Source: Oceanobacillus sp. HTM 045 (lineage in GTDB: Bacteria > Pseudomonadota > Alphaproteobacteria > Rhodobacterales > Rhodobacteraceae). From it: a stretch of 64,000 nt of DNA. Each line of letters begins with the position of its first letter. Within the stretch, counting starts at the first letter, position 1. The notes beneath the pieces are model-generated. The model saw only the letters and a list, made by a program, of their open reading frames with translations, was not told the origin of the DNA and made no database searches. The stretch is from NCBI GenBank assembly GCA_009733745.1, contig WNWL01000002.1, forward strand, positions 743,182 to 807,181, written 5' to 3'. Below are positions 9,778-17,900 of the stretch, in pieces. Position numbers and translations under genes: made by a program.

Positions 9778-10518
9778 TCAGAGTGCGTCCTCCAGCGCCG
9801 ATGCGAGGCGGGCGGCGAACTCCGCCTGCCCCTCGGGCGACGCGATGCGGTCGTTGCGGATCTCGAGCAGGACATGCGGGATGCGCCGCGCCTCGCCGTG
9901 GACCGGGATGGTGTAGTCGCCCTCGTCGTCGATCCGGTAGGGCTCGTTATGGGCCAGCAGCAGGTCGCCCGTCTCGCCCATCGCCTCCAGCAGGCGGGTG
10001 GCGAATGCGCCGTCCTGCCGCCAGAGGAAGCCGACGTCCCAGGGACGCGGCGCAGGGTCGGAGCGGAGCTGCGGCGTGAAGGAATGGATCGCCACCAGCA
10101 CCGCGCCGGGCCGGGCGTCGAGGAGGCTAGCGATGGCGTCGTGCAGCGGCGCGTGGATCGCGGCGTGGCGCAGGGCGCGCTCCTCCGCCGCGAGGCCGCG
10201 GTTGGCGGGCACCTCGGTGCCGTCGGAGACCTCCGGGATATGCGTCGGCGCGCCGTGGGGGCGGTTGCAGTCCACCACCAGGCGCGAGTACCGCTGCGAG
10301 ACCAGCGGCGCGTCGATCAGGCGCGAGAGGCGGGTGGCGACGCCGTAGGCGCCAATGTCCCAGCCGATATGGCGGTCGAGTTCTTCCTGCGGCAGGCCGA
10401 GATTGTCGAGGCTGGCGGGCACGGCCTGACCGGCGTGCTCGCAGGTCAGCACCACCCCGGCGCGGCCGCCGGGGTTGAGCACCTCGACCGGATCCGGGTC
10501 GCCGGGGCCGAGCGGCAT
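9778..10518 (-). CDS. N-formylglutamate amidohydrolase family protein
   Basis: This 246-residue protein has the family hallmarks VVLTCEHAGQAVP near the N-terminus, RHIGWDIGAYGVATRLSR, SRLVVDCNRP and VAIHSFTP. The family is zinc-dependent; its founder HutG removes formate from N-formylglutamate at the end of one histidine degradation route. No hut genes are present, so a related N-acyl or N-formyl substrate is possible. The ATG at 10518 overlaps the stop of the LivH-type permease gene by ATGA, showing tight coupling to the transporter. Confidence 0.88.
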   Translation of the reverse strand: MPLGPGDPDPVEVLNPGGRAGVVLTCEHAGQAVPASLDNLGLPQEELDRHIGWDIGAYGVATRLSRLIDAPLVSQRYSRLVVDCNRPHGAPTHIPEVSDGTEVPANRGLAAEERALRHAAIHAPLHDAIASLLDARPGAVLVAIHSFTPQLRSDPAPRPWDVGFLWRQDGAFATRLLEAMGETGDLLLAHNEPYRIDDEGDYTIPVHGEARRIPHVLLEIRNDRIASPEGQAEFAARLASALEDAL

Positions 10519-11411
10519 CAGACCTTCTCCCGCCCGATGTTGAAGGCCGGGATCAGACCGTTGGGCCGGACCAGCAGGAGCAGGATGACGATGCCGAGCG
10601 CCAGCGCCTCCTTGAAGGGCTGCCAGTCCTCCGGCAGGTAAGCGGTGAGGAATATCTCGATAAAGCCGAGCGCGAAGCCGCCCGCCACCGCGCCGGTCAG
10701 GCTGCCGAGGCCGCCGAGGATCGAGGCGATGAACGCCTTGAGCACCGGCACGAAGCCCATCAGCGGATCGACGCTGGCGCGCTGGGCGACCCAGAGCACG
10801 CCCGCCGCCCCGGCGAGCGCGCCGGAGATTGCGAAGGCGCCGGAGATCACCGCGTTGGCGCGCACGCCCATGAGCCGGGCCACGGAGAAATCCTCCGCCG
10901 CGGCGCGCATGGCGATGCCGAGCGTGGTGCGCTTCAGGAACCAGTTGAGCGCCACCAGGATGATCACGGTGATGGTGATCGAGAGGATCTGGTTCACGCC
11001 GATGGTCAGGTCGCCGATGGCTACCGACTGGGCCAGCGCGTCGGGCAGGATCACCGGCTGCGAGCGGGTGGCGATGAGATTCTGGAACAGCGTCTGCAAT
11101 ATCACCGCGACGGCGAAACTCGTCACCAGCATGGTCGCGGGCGAGCCCTTGCGGACGGGGCGGAAGGCGATCCGCTCCATCAGCATGGCGGTGCCGATGG
11201 CGACCGCGACGGCGAGCGGCGCGGCGATGACGAAGGGCAGGCCGGCCAGCCCGGCGAACATCAGCGCGTAGCCGGTGGTGGTCATCAGCTCGCCATGGGC
11301 GAAGTTGATCATGCCCATGATCGAGAAGATGATCGCCAGCCCGAGCGCGAGGAGCGCGTAGGTGCCCCCGAGGGAGACGGCGTTGATCGTCTGCTGGAGA
11401 AAGAAGTCCAT
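10518..11411 (-). CDS. HAAT ABC transporter permease, LivH type
   Basis: A 297-residue membrane protein with about eight hydrophobic segments. It carries LivH signatures: INAVSLGGTYALLALGLAII near the N-terminus, GMINFAHGELM, and the cytoplasmic loop AAEDFSVARLMGVRAN. It forms the channel together with the LivM half of the fused protein at 13436-15235. It overlaps livF-type by one base upstream and the amidohydrolase gene by four bases downstream. Substrate classes of the family include branched-chain amino acids, amides and urea; the amide-hydrolase neighbours favour an amide or modified amino acid here. Confidence 0.92.
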   Translation of the reverse strand: MDFFLQQTINAVSLGGTYALLALGLAIIFSIMGMINFAHGELMTTTGYALMFAGLAGLPFVIAAPLAVAVAIGTAMLMERIAFRPVRKGSPATMLVTSFAVAVILQTLFQNLIATRSQPVILPDALAQSVAIGDLTIGVNQILSITITVIILVALNWFLKRTTLGIAMRAAAEDFSVARLMGVRANAVISGAFAISGALAGAAGVLWVAQRASVDPLMGFVPVLKAFIASILGGLGSLTGAVAGGFALGFIEIFLTAYLPEDWQPFKEALALGIVILLLLVRPNGLIPAFNIGREKV

Positions 11412-12130
11412 CAGGCGTGTCCCAGGTAGGCCTGCTCGACCAGGTGCGAGGAGGAAAGCTCTTCCGCCGTGCCCTGGGCGACGATCTCGCCGGAGGCCAT
11501 GACATAGGCGCGGTCGGCCACTTCGAGCGACATGGCGACGTTCTGCTCCACCAAGAGGATGGTGATGCCGGAGGCGCGCAGCTCCGCCACCTGTTCGAAG
11601 ATCGTGTCGACGATCCGCGGCGCGAGGCCGAGCGAGGGCTCGTCGAGCAGCAGGAGGCGGGGCGACATCATCAGCGAGCGCGCGATGGCGAGCATCTGCT
11701 GCTGCCCGCCCGAGAGCGTGCCGGCGATCTGCCCGCGGCGCTCGGCGAGGATCGGGAAGAGGGCGAACATCCGCTCCAGGTTCTCGCGGCGCTTCTCCTG
11801 CGCCTTGCCGAGCGGGATGCCGCCGAGGGTGAGGTTCTCCTCCACCGTCAGCGAGCCGAAGATCCGCCGCCCCTCCGGGGTCAGCGTCAGCCCCTTGCGG
11901 ACCAGCGCCTCGGTGGCGATGCCCGAGATGGGCGCGCCCTCGAAGCTGATCTGGCCGGTGGAGGGGGCAAGCCCGACGATCGCGTTCAGCGTCGACGACT
12001 TGCCCGCCCCGTTGGCTCCGAGCAGGGCGACGATCTCGCCCTGCCCGACGGCAAGGTCGATCCCGCGCACGGCCTCGACCGCGCCGTAGCGCACGCCGAG
12101 CTTTTCCACGCTGAGGATCGGTGCCTGCAT
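11411..12130 (-). CDS. HAAT ABC transporter ATPase, LivF type
   Basis: The 239-residue ATPase has Walker A GANGAGKSS, signature LSGGQQQML, Walker B LLLLDEPSLGLAP and the LivF-like segment GLTLTPEGRRIFGSLTVEENL. It energises import together with the LivG half of the fused protein. The gene follows the binding-protein gene after a 54-bp gap with a GC-rich palindrome (near 12156-12169) that could stabilise or partly terminate the upstream message. Confidence 0.94.
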   Translation of the reverse strand: MQAPILSVEKLGVRYGAVEAVRGIDLAVGQGEIVALLGANGAGKSSTLNAIVGLAPSTGQISFEGAPISGIATEALVRKGLTLTPEGRRIFGSLTVEENLTLGGIPLGKAQEKRRENLERMFALFPILAERRGQIAGTLSGGQQQMLAIARSLMMSPRLLLLDEPSLGLAPRIVDTIFEQVAELRASGITILLVEQNVAMSLEVADRAYVMASGEIVAQGTAEELSSSHLVEQAYLGHA

Positions 12131-12184
12131 CAGTGCGTCTCCGTCACGAGAGGGTCGGCCCGCGGGCCGGTCGGTGCTTCCGGG

Positions 12185-13354
12185 TCACTGCATCCGCGGC
12201 GCGGGAACCAGCGCCGGGTCGGGCGAGGGCTGGCCGACCAGTTCGCGCTCGCCGTCCTTGACGCGGATCAGCGTGACCTGGCGGACCGGCATGCCGGTGG
12301 TGCCCTTGTAGGTGATGGCGGAGGTGACGCCCTTCACGTCCTCCAGCTCGGCCACGGCGTCGCGGATCGCGGCGCCCTCGACCGAGTCGGCGGCGAGCAC
12401 GCCCGCCTCGATCACCTTCATCAGGTCGTAGCCGACCGCGGCGAAGATGGTGTCGGCGGGGCGGCCGTAGACCTCCTCGAACTTGGCGAAGAAGGCCTCG
12501 AGGTCGCTGCCCGGGGTCGGGTGGCCGGCGGTGGTGAACACCACGCCCTCGGCCGCGTCACCCAGCGAGAAGGTGGTCGGGCTGTCGATGCCGTCGGAGC
12601 CGATCACCTGCGCGGTGATGCCGGCGGCGCGGAGCTGGCGCACGAAGGCCGGGAAGTCGGGCTCGTAGGCGGCGGTCATCACCACGTCGACCGGCGGGTC
12701 GAGCGCCTTGATCTTGGTGATCTCGGCCGAGAAGTCCTGCTGGCCGATGACGTAGGTGCCCTGCCCCGCGACGGTGCCGCCGAGTGCTGCGAACACGTCC
12801 GAGAAGTAGAGCGGCAGCGTGGTGTACTGGGTGTCCGGCGAGTAGAGGATGTAGGCGTTCTTGAAGCCCTGCTCGATCGCCCAGGAGGCCGAGACGGTGG
12901 CCTGCACGTTGTCGCCGGGGAAGTTGGCGAACATGTAGTCGCCGCCCATCAGCGGCAGGGTCGGCGAGGACGCGCCCGGCGAGAAGGCCGGCACCTGCGC
13001 CTCGGTCGCCAGCGCGGCGGCGGCGAAGGAGGGGTCGGCGTCGGACGGGGTGATCAGCACGTTGATGCCGCCGTCGAGCAGTTCCTGCGCCGCGATCGCG
13101 GTCTGCGCCGCGTCGGAGCGGATGTCGATGATCTCGAGCTCGATCATGTACTTGCCGCCGATGCCGCCGGCGGCGTTGATCTCGTCCACGGCCATCTTGA
13201 AGCCTTCCATGGCCGGGCCGTCATAGGGGGCGAGGCCGCCGGTCTGGGCCGAGGCCGCGCCGATCTTGAGGACGTCCTGTGCGCTGGCGCCGGTCGCGAT
13301 GCCGGCCGCGGCGAGCGCGGTCGCCGCGAGGAGCCCGAGGGAAGTCTTTCTCAT
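12185..13354 (-). CDS. periplasmic amino-acid/amide-binding protein of a HAAT transporter
   Basis: A 389-residue type I periplasmic binding protein. The signal peptide (RKTSLGLLAATALAAAG) ends near ASAQ at about residue 26. The mature part begins VLKIGAASAQTGGLAPYDGPA, as in Leu/Ile/Val and amide-binding proteins. It delivers substrate to the adjacent LivH/LivM channel. The gene lies between the fused livMG-type gene (81 bp upstream) and the livF-type gene, an order different from E. coli liv. Substrate cannot be read from the sequence. Confidence 0.92.
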   Translation of the reverse strand: MRKTSLGLLAATALAAAGIATGASAQDVLKIGAASAQTGGLAPYDGPAMEGFKMAVDEINAAGGIGGKYMIELEIIDIRSDAAQTAIAAQELLDGGINVLITPSDADPSFAAAALATEAQVPAFSPGASSPTLPLMGGDYMFANFPGDNVQATVSASWAIEQGFKNAYILYSPDTQYTTLPLYFSDVFAALGGTVAGQGTYVIGQQDFSAEITKIKALDPPVDVVMTAAYEPDFPAFVRQLRAAGITAQVIGSDGIDSPTTFSLGDAAEGVVFTTAGHPTPGSDLEAFFAKFEEVYGRPADTIFAAVGYDLMKVIEAGVLAADSVEGAAIRDAVAELEDVKGVTSAITYKGTTGMPVRQVTLIRVKDGERELVGQPSPDPALVPAPRMQ

Positions 13355-13435
13355 GGTGGTCTCTCCTCTGTTGGTCGTCTGTTGTGTGGTTGTCGTTATG
13401 GTTTCTGGTTGTGGTTTCTGGTTCCGGGTCTCGTC

Positions 13436-15235
13436 TCAGCTCGACAGGGCGTCGGCCACCTGCTGGCTGCCCTTCGCCCCGAGATAGGCCTCGACCACCC
13501 CGGGGTCCTTCTGCACCGCTGCCGGTTCGCCCTCGGCGATCACCCGGCCCTCGTTCATCACCACCACCCGCTCGCAGAGCCGCATGATCAGCGGCAGGTC
13601 GTGGTCGACGATCAGGATGCCCATGCCGCGGGTCTGGCAGAGGCCCTTGAGGTCGGCCATCAGCGCGTCGGTCTCCTCGCGGTTCATGCCCGCGGCGGGC
13701 TCGTCGAGGAACAGGAAGCGCGGCTCCAGCGCCAGCGCGCGGGCGATCTCGACCCGGCGCTGGTCGCCGTAGGAGAGGGTGGAGGCCTGGGTATCGGCCT
13801 TGTCGGTCAGGCCCATCGCGGCCAGCGCGGCGGCGACCTTCTCGTCCGCGCCGGAGGCGGCGGGCCATTGCCGCAGCGCGGCGACGGCGACGTTCTGCTT
13901 CACCGAGAGCGAGGTGAACAGGCGGATGTTCTGGAAGGTGCGCCCGATGCCGAGCCCGGCGAGCCTGGCCGAGGAGGCGCCGGTCACGTCGTCGTCGTCG
14001 AGGAACACCCTGCCCGAGGTCACGGGCAGCACGCCCGAGAGCACGTTCAGCAGCGTGGTCTTGCCCGAGCCGTTCGGGCCGATCAGGCCGACGATCTCGG
14101 ACTGGCCGACGGCGACCGAGACCTCGTTGACCGCGATCAGCCCGTCGAACGCCTTGGTGACCTTCTCGGCGCGGAGCGTGTGCCCCTCCTCCGCGGCGTG
14201 GGGCATCTCCTCCGGCGCGGCGGCGGTGCGGGTGCGGCGGAAGATCAGCTCGTCCCATTCCAACCGGTCGAAGATCCCGCCGGCGCGTTTCCACATCACG
14301 AACAGGATGATCAGGCCGATGCCGATATTGGTGGAGCCGAACATGTCCGGAAGCTCGTAGCCGAAGATCACCAGGCCCGATTCGAGCCGGCGCAGCACCT
14401 CGGTGACGATGGTGATCAGGATCGCCCCGGCCAGCGCCCCGGTGACGGTGGCCATGCCGCCGACGATCAGCATGGCGAGCAGCGCGAAGGTGTCGACGAA
14501 GTAGAACTTCTTCACCGAGAAGGCGCCGAGGAAATGGCCGAGCAGCACGCCCGAGAGCGCCACGATCCCGGCGCTGATCACCCAGGCGATCAGGCGCTGG
14601 CGGCGCACGTTGACGCCCATCGCGCCCGCCGCGAGCCCGTCGTCGCGCCCGGCGCGGAGCTTCAGGCCGAGCACGCTGTCGCGGTAGAGCCGGGCGATCA
14701 CGATGGCCAGCACGGCGCAGCCCGCAGCGACCCAGAGGTCGGTCAGCCGCGGCACGCCGAAGAAGGACTGCGACCCGCGGGTGAAGTCGCGCGCGCCGAT
14801 GATCACCCCGTGGACGATCACCAAGAGGCCCAGCGTGGCGATGGTGGCGGCGGAGCCTTCCAGCCGCGAGATCACGATCCCGACCACCAGCGCCACCACC
14901 ATCGCGAAGATCACCGCGATCACCGTGGCGCCGAGCAGCCCCATGTTCGCCTCGCCGAGGAAGGCGGGCAGGTTGGCGAGGCTGACCTGCTTCATCTGCA
15001 CCGGCATCGTGAGGATACCGGAGAGGTAGGCGGCGATGCCCATGAAGGCGAGGTGGCCGAAGGAGAGGATGCCGGAATTGCCGGAGTAGATCCCCATCCC
15101 CAGCACGGCGATCAGCGAGACGAAGAACACGATCAGCACCCGCTCGGCCGATCCGCCAATCAGGGTCGCGACCACCGCGCCGCCGAGCAGGAGCGCGACG
15201 TATCCCGCGATGCCGATCCAGGTGCGTGCCTGCAT
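13436..15235 (-). CDS. fused HAAT permease-ATPase (LivM-LivG)
   Basis: One 599-residue polypeptide combines a LivM-type permease (about residues 1-325, multiple hydrophobic segments, GNSGILSFGHLAFMGIAAYL) with a LivG-type ATPase (about 345-590). The ATPase has Walker A GPNGSGKTT, signature TLSYGDQRRVEIARAL, Walker B FLFLDEPAAGMN and the LivG marker GIGRTFQNIRLF. Such fusions are known in HAAT systems. The start is the ATG at 15235 with a GGGGG motif just upstream; the longer open frame to 15565 is antisense noise. This is the first gene of the leftward operon, divergent from the RpiR regulator. Confidence 0.93.
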   Translation of the reverse strand: MQARTWIGIAGYVALLLGGAVVATLIGGSAERVLIVFFVSLIAVLGMGIYSGNSGILSFGHLAFMGIAAYLSGILTMPVQMKQVSLANLPAFLGEANMGLLGATVIAVIFAMVVALVVGIVISRLEGSAATIATLGLLVIVHGVIIGARDFTRGSQSFFGVPRLTDLWVAAGCAVLAIVIARLYRDSVLGLKLRAGRDDGLAAGAMGVNVRRQRLIAWVISAGIVALSGVLLGHFLGAFSVKKFYFVDTFALLAMLIVGGMATVTGALAGAILITIVTEVLRRLESGLVIFGYELPDMFGSTNIGIGLIILFVMWKRAGGIFDRLEWDELIFRRTRTAAAPEEMPHAAEEGHTLRAEKVTKAFDGLIAVNEVSVAVGQSEIVGLIGPNGSGKTTLLNVLSGVLPVTSGRVFLDDDDVTGASSARLAGLGIGRTFQNIRLFTSLSVKQNVAVAALRQWPAASGADEKVAAALAAMGLTDKADTQASTLSYGDQRRVEIARALALEPRFLFLDEPAAGMNREETDALMADLKGLCQTRGMGILIVDHDLPLIMRLCERVVVMNEGRVIAEGEPAAVQKDPGVVEAYLGAKGSQQVADALSS

Positions 15236-15371
15236 GATCCCCCAAGAAGTCCCTGTCGCGCCCCGAGTGCGGCCTTGCCCCGGGTGCGCCCTGCGTGCGC
15301 GCCCGGTACGCCAAGCGTGCGCCGCGCCTGCGCCCTTGCACCGCAGCATTGGGTCGGTAAATTTTCTCCAG

Positions 15372-15396
15372 ATCAACCGAAAAAGTTTCGTTTGAT
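15372..15396. promoter_or_regulatory. 25-bp palindrome, likely RpiR-family operator
   Basis: Arms ATCAACCGAAA and TTTCGTTTGAT are reverse complements at 10 of 11 positions, separated by AAG. The GAAA...TTTC core is typical of MurR/RpiR-family operators. It sits in an AT-rich patch of the otherwise GC-rich 328-bp divergent interval, 137 bp from the LivMG start and 168 bp from the regulator start, so one site could control both directions. Confidence 0.6.
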
Positions 15397-15563
15397 AAGA
15401 TTTCTCCGAGTCGGCACAGTTGCGGTTCGCCCGGGAACCGGCCACCGGACACGCTCCGGGGGTGCGGGGCCGGAGCACACGGAATGGGCGCATCGACGCG
15501 GGTCGCCAGAGGCGGGTTTTACGGAACGGGCCGCGAGAGACAGGCCGCGAAAGAAGGGGGCGC

Positions 15564-16448
15564 ATGGAGAGCGGGACGCTGGAGACGCGGTTGCGCGGCG
15601 GGATGGAGAGCCTGACCGCCTCCGAGCGCCGTGTGGCGACCGCGCTGCTGGCGGACTACCCGTTCGCCGGGCTGGCCACCGTGGCCGAGCTGGCCGAGCG
15701 CACGGCGGTGAGCGTGCCGACCGTGCTGCGGCTGACCACCAAGCTGGGCTTCTCCGGCTACGGCGAGTTCCAGCGCTCGCTGATCGGCGAGCTGAAGGAG
15801 GGCTACCACTCCCCCATTACGCTGCGCGAGACGCATGGCGGCGTCGGGCCGGTGCAGGGCTTCCTGCCCCGGCTGGCGGACGTGACGCTGGGCGCGGTGG
15901 TCGAGACGGCCAACGCCCTGCCGGAGGCGGAGTTCGAGAAGGTCTGCGAGCTGATCGGCGACACCCGCCGCTCGGTCTTCCTGATCGGCGGGCGGATGTC
16001 GCACATGATGGCGAGCCTGCTCTACCGCCACCTGCGCCAGATCCGCCGCCGGGTCTACCTCGTGCCCGAGACGCACGAGGACTGGCCGGAATACCTGCTG
16101 CGCATGTCGAAGCGCGACGTGCTGCTGGTGTTCGACTACCGCCGCTACCAGCCGGACCTTGAGCGCCTCGCCCGGCGCGCCGCCAAGGACCGTGGCGCGC
16201 AGGTGGTGGCCTTCACCGACAAGTGGCTGTCGCCGGTCTGCCGCCATGCCGCGCATATCCTGCCGGCGGCGGTCGAGGTCGGCACGCCGTGGGATACCTT
16301 CCTCTCGATCATGCTGGTGATCGAGGCGATCATTAACCGGGTCTCGGAATACGACTGGGACGCGACGAAGCAGCGAATCGAGGATTGGGACGCGCTCCGC
16401 ACCGAGCCGCCCGGACAGGACACCGACGAGGGGAAGACGACGACATGA
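15564..16448 (+). CDS. MurR/RpiR family transcriptional regulator
   Basis: The 294-residue protein has an N-terminal helix-turn-helix domain (about 1-77, with LTASERRVATALLADYPFAG and TAVSVPTVLRLTTKLGFSGY). A C-terminal SIS domain follows (about 125-270, with SVFLIGGRMSHMMASLLYRHL and DVLLVFDYRRYQPD). Family members sense phosphosugars or other small effectors through the SIS domain. The ATG at 15564 follows AAGAAGGGGG. The gene overlaps the glutamine-synthetase-like gene by ATGA and faces the ABC-transporter operon. It is the probable local regulator of both, acting at the palindrome 15372-15396. Confidence 0.92.
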   Translation: MESGTLETRLRGGMESLTASERRVATALLADYPFAGLATVAELAERTAVSVPTVLRLTTKLGFSGYGEFQRSLIGELKEGYHSPITLRETHGGVGPVQGFLPRLADVTLGAVVETANALPEAEFEKVCELIGDTRRSVFLIGGRMSHMMASLLYRHLRQIRRRVYLVPETHEDWPEYLLRMSKRDVLLVFDYRRYQPDLERLARRAAKDRGAQVVAFTDKWLSPVCRHAAHILPAAVEVGTPWDTFLSIMLVIEAIINRVSEYDWDATKQRIEDWDALRTEPPGQDTDEGKTTT

Positions 16449-17758
16449 ACCGCGAAGAACTGATCATGGTCTGCTGCTCGGACCTTTCGGGACAGGTGAA
16501 GGGCAAGGCCTTCCCCGCCGCCGACCTGCCGGCGCGGATGGCGCGCGGCATCGGCTGGGTGCCGACCAACGCGCAGATCACCACCTTCAACACCATCGCC
16601 GACACCCCCTTCGGCGCGCTGGGCGACCTGCTGCTGATCCCGGACCCGAACGCCGAGGTGGCGGTGGACTGGGGCGACGGCGGGCCGACCGAGCACTGGT
16701 TCCTCGGCAACATCCTGGAGACCGACGGCGAGCCCTGGGCCTGCTGCGCCCGCTCGATGCTGGGCGAGGCGGTGCAGGCGCTGGCGGCCGAGACCGGGCT
16801 CAGGGTCAAGACCGCGTTCGAGATGGAGTTCCAGTTCCGCGAGCCGCACGAGGAGTTCGGCTCGGGCTTCGGGCTGCGCGGCTTCCGCCACAAGAAGGGC
16901 TTCGGCGAGGCCTACATGGCCGCGATGCGCGCCGCCGGGGTTGAGCCGGACAGCTTCCTCAAGGAATGGGGCGACCGGCAGTACGAGGTGACGATGCACC
17001 CGACCCGCGCGCTGCACGCCGCGGACGAGGCGGTGATCATGCGCGAGATGGCCCGCGCCACCGCCGCGCGGCTGGGCGAGCGGATCAGCTTCACCCCCGT
17101 GCTGGACCCGGGCGGGGTCGGCAACGGCGTGCATATCCACATGAGCCTGATGGAGCCGGACGGGACCAACGTGACCTGGGACCCGGAGGGCACCGGCGGG
17201 CTCTCGAAGGTGGCGGGGCATTTCGTGGCCGGGATGCTGCATCACCTGCCCTCGATCACCTGCCTGACCGCGCCGAGCGTGATCTCCTACGGGCGGCTGG
17301 TGCCGCATCGCTGGTCGGCGGCCTACAACAATCTCGGCCACCGCGACCGCGAGGCGGCGGTGCGGATCTGCCCGGTGGTGGAGACCGAGGGCGCGGACAT
17401 CGCCTCGCAGTACCATTTCGAGTTCCGCGCCGGCGACAGCGCGGCGACGCCGCACCTGCAGCTGGTGGCGCTGATCCGCGCCGGGCTGGACGGCATCCGC
17501 AAGGAGATGGCCGTGCCCGAGCCGACCCACGAGGACATCTCGGAGCTGTCCGACGAGGAACTCGCGGCGCGCGGCATCCGCAAGCTGCCCGGCACGCTGG
17601 AGGAGGCGCTGGCGCTGTTCGAGGCCGACGAGGAGGTGCGGAGCTGGTTCCGCGACCCGTTCCCCGAGATCTACCTCAAGCACAAGCGCAGCGAGATCGC
17701 CCACGTGGCGGAGATGACCGAAGAGGAACGCCACGCGGCCTACTCGGCGGCGTATTGA
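16445..17758 (+). CDS. glutamine synthetase family ligase
   Basis: The 437-residue enzyme has GS catalytic signatures: KTAFEMEFQF (metal ligands), GVGNGVHIHMSL (His-containing ATP site), SAAYNNLGHRDREAAVRICP and FEFRAGDSAATPHLQL. Its sequence and context place it with the gamma-glutamyl ligase branch (PuuA/GlnA-like, joining glutamate to an amine or another amine acceptor) rather than housekeeping GlnA. The adenylylation motif is not evident. The start codon overlaps the regulator stop. Together with the aminotransferase and amidohydrolases nearby, it may glutamylate an imported amine before oxidation or deamination; this is inference. Confidence 0.85.
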   Translation: MNREELIMVCCSDLSGQVKGKAFPAADLPARMARGIGWVPTNAQITTFNTIADTPFGALGDLLLIPDPNAEVAVDWGDGGPTEHWFLGNILETDGEPWACCARSMLGEAVQALAAETGLRVKTAFEMEFQFREPHEEFGSGFGLRGFRHKKGFGEAYMAAMRAAGVEPDSFLKEWGDRQYEVTMHPTRALHAADEAVIMREMARATAARLGERISFTPVLDPGGVGNGVHIHMSLMEPDGTNVTWDPEGTGGLSKVAGHFVAGMLHHLPSITCLTAPSVISYGRLVPHRWSAAYNNLGHRDREAAVRICPVVETEGADIASQYHFEFRAGDSAATPHLQLVALIRAGLDGIRKEMAVPEPTHEDISELSDEELAARGIRKLPGTLEEALALFEADEEVRSWFRDPFPEIYLKHKRSEIAHVAEMTEEERHAAYSAAY

Positions 17759-17900
17759 GGGCGGCTGATTCACGGGCAGGGGTGCGCATGGTTGCCGCCG
17801 GCGACAGACGGGCCGGGCCTGCACCGCTGACGACCGGAGAGGCCACGGCGCCCGCTGGCGTCCCCTCCCCCGCCGGGGGGAGCATCAAGGAGGCATATTC

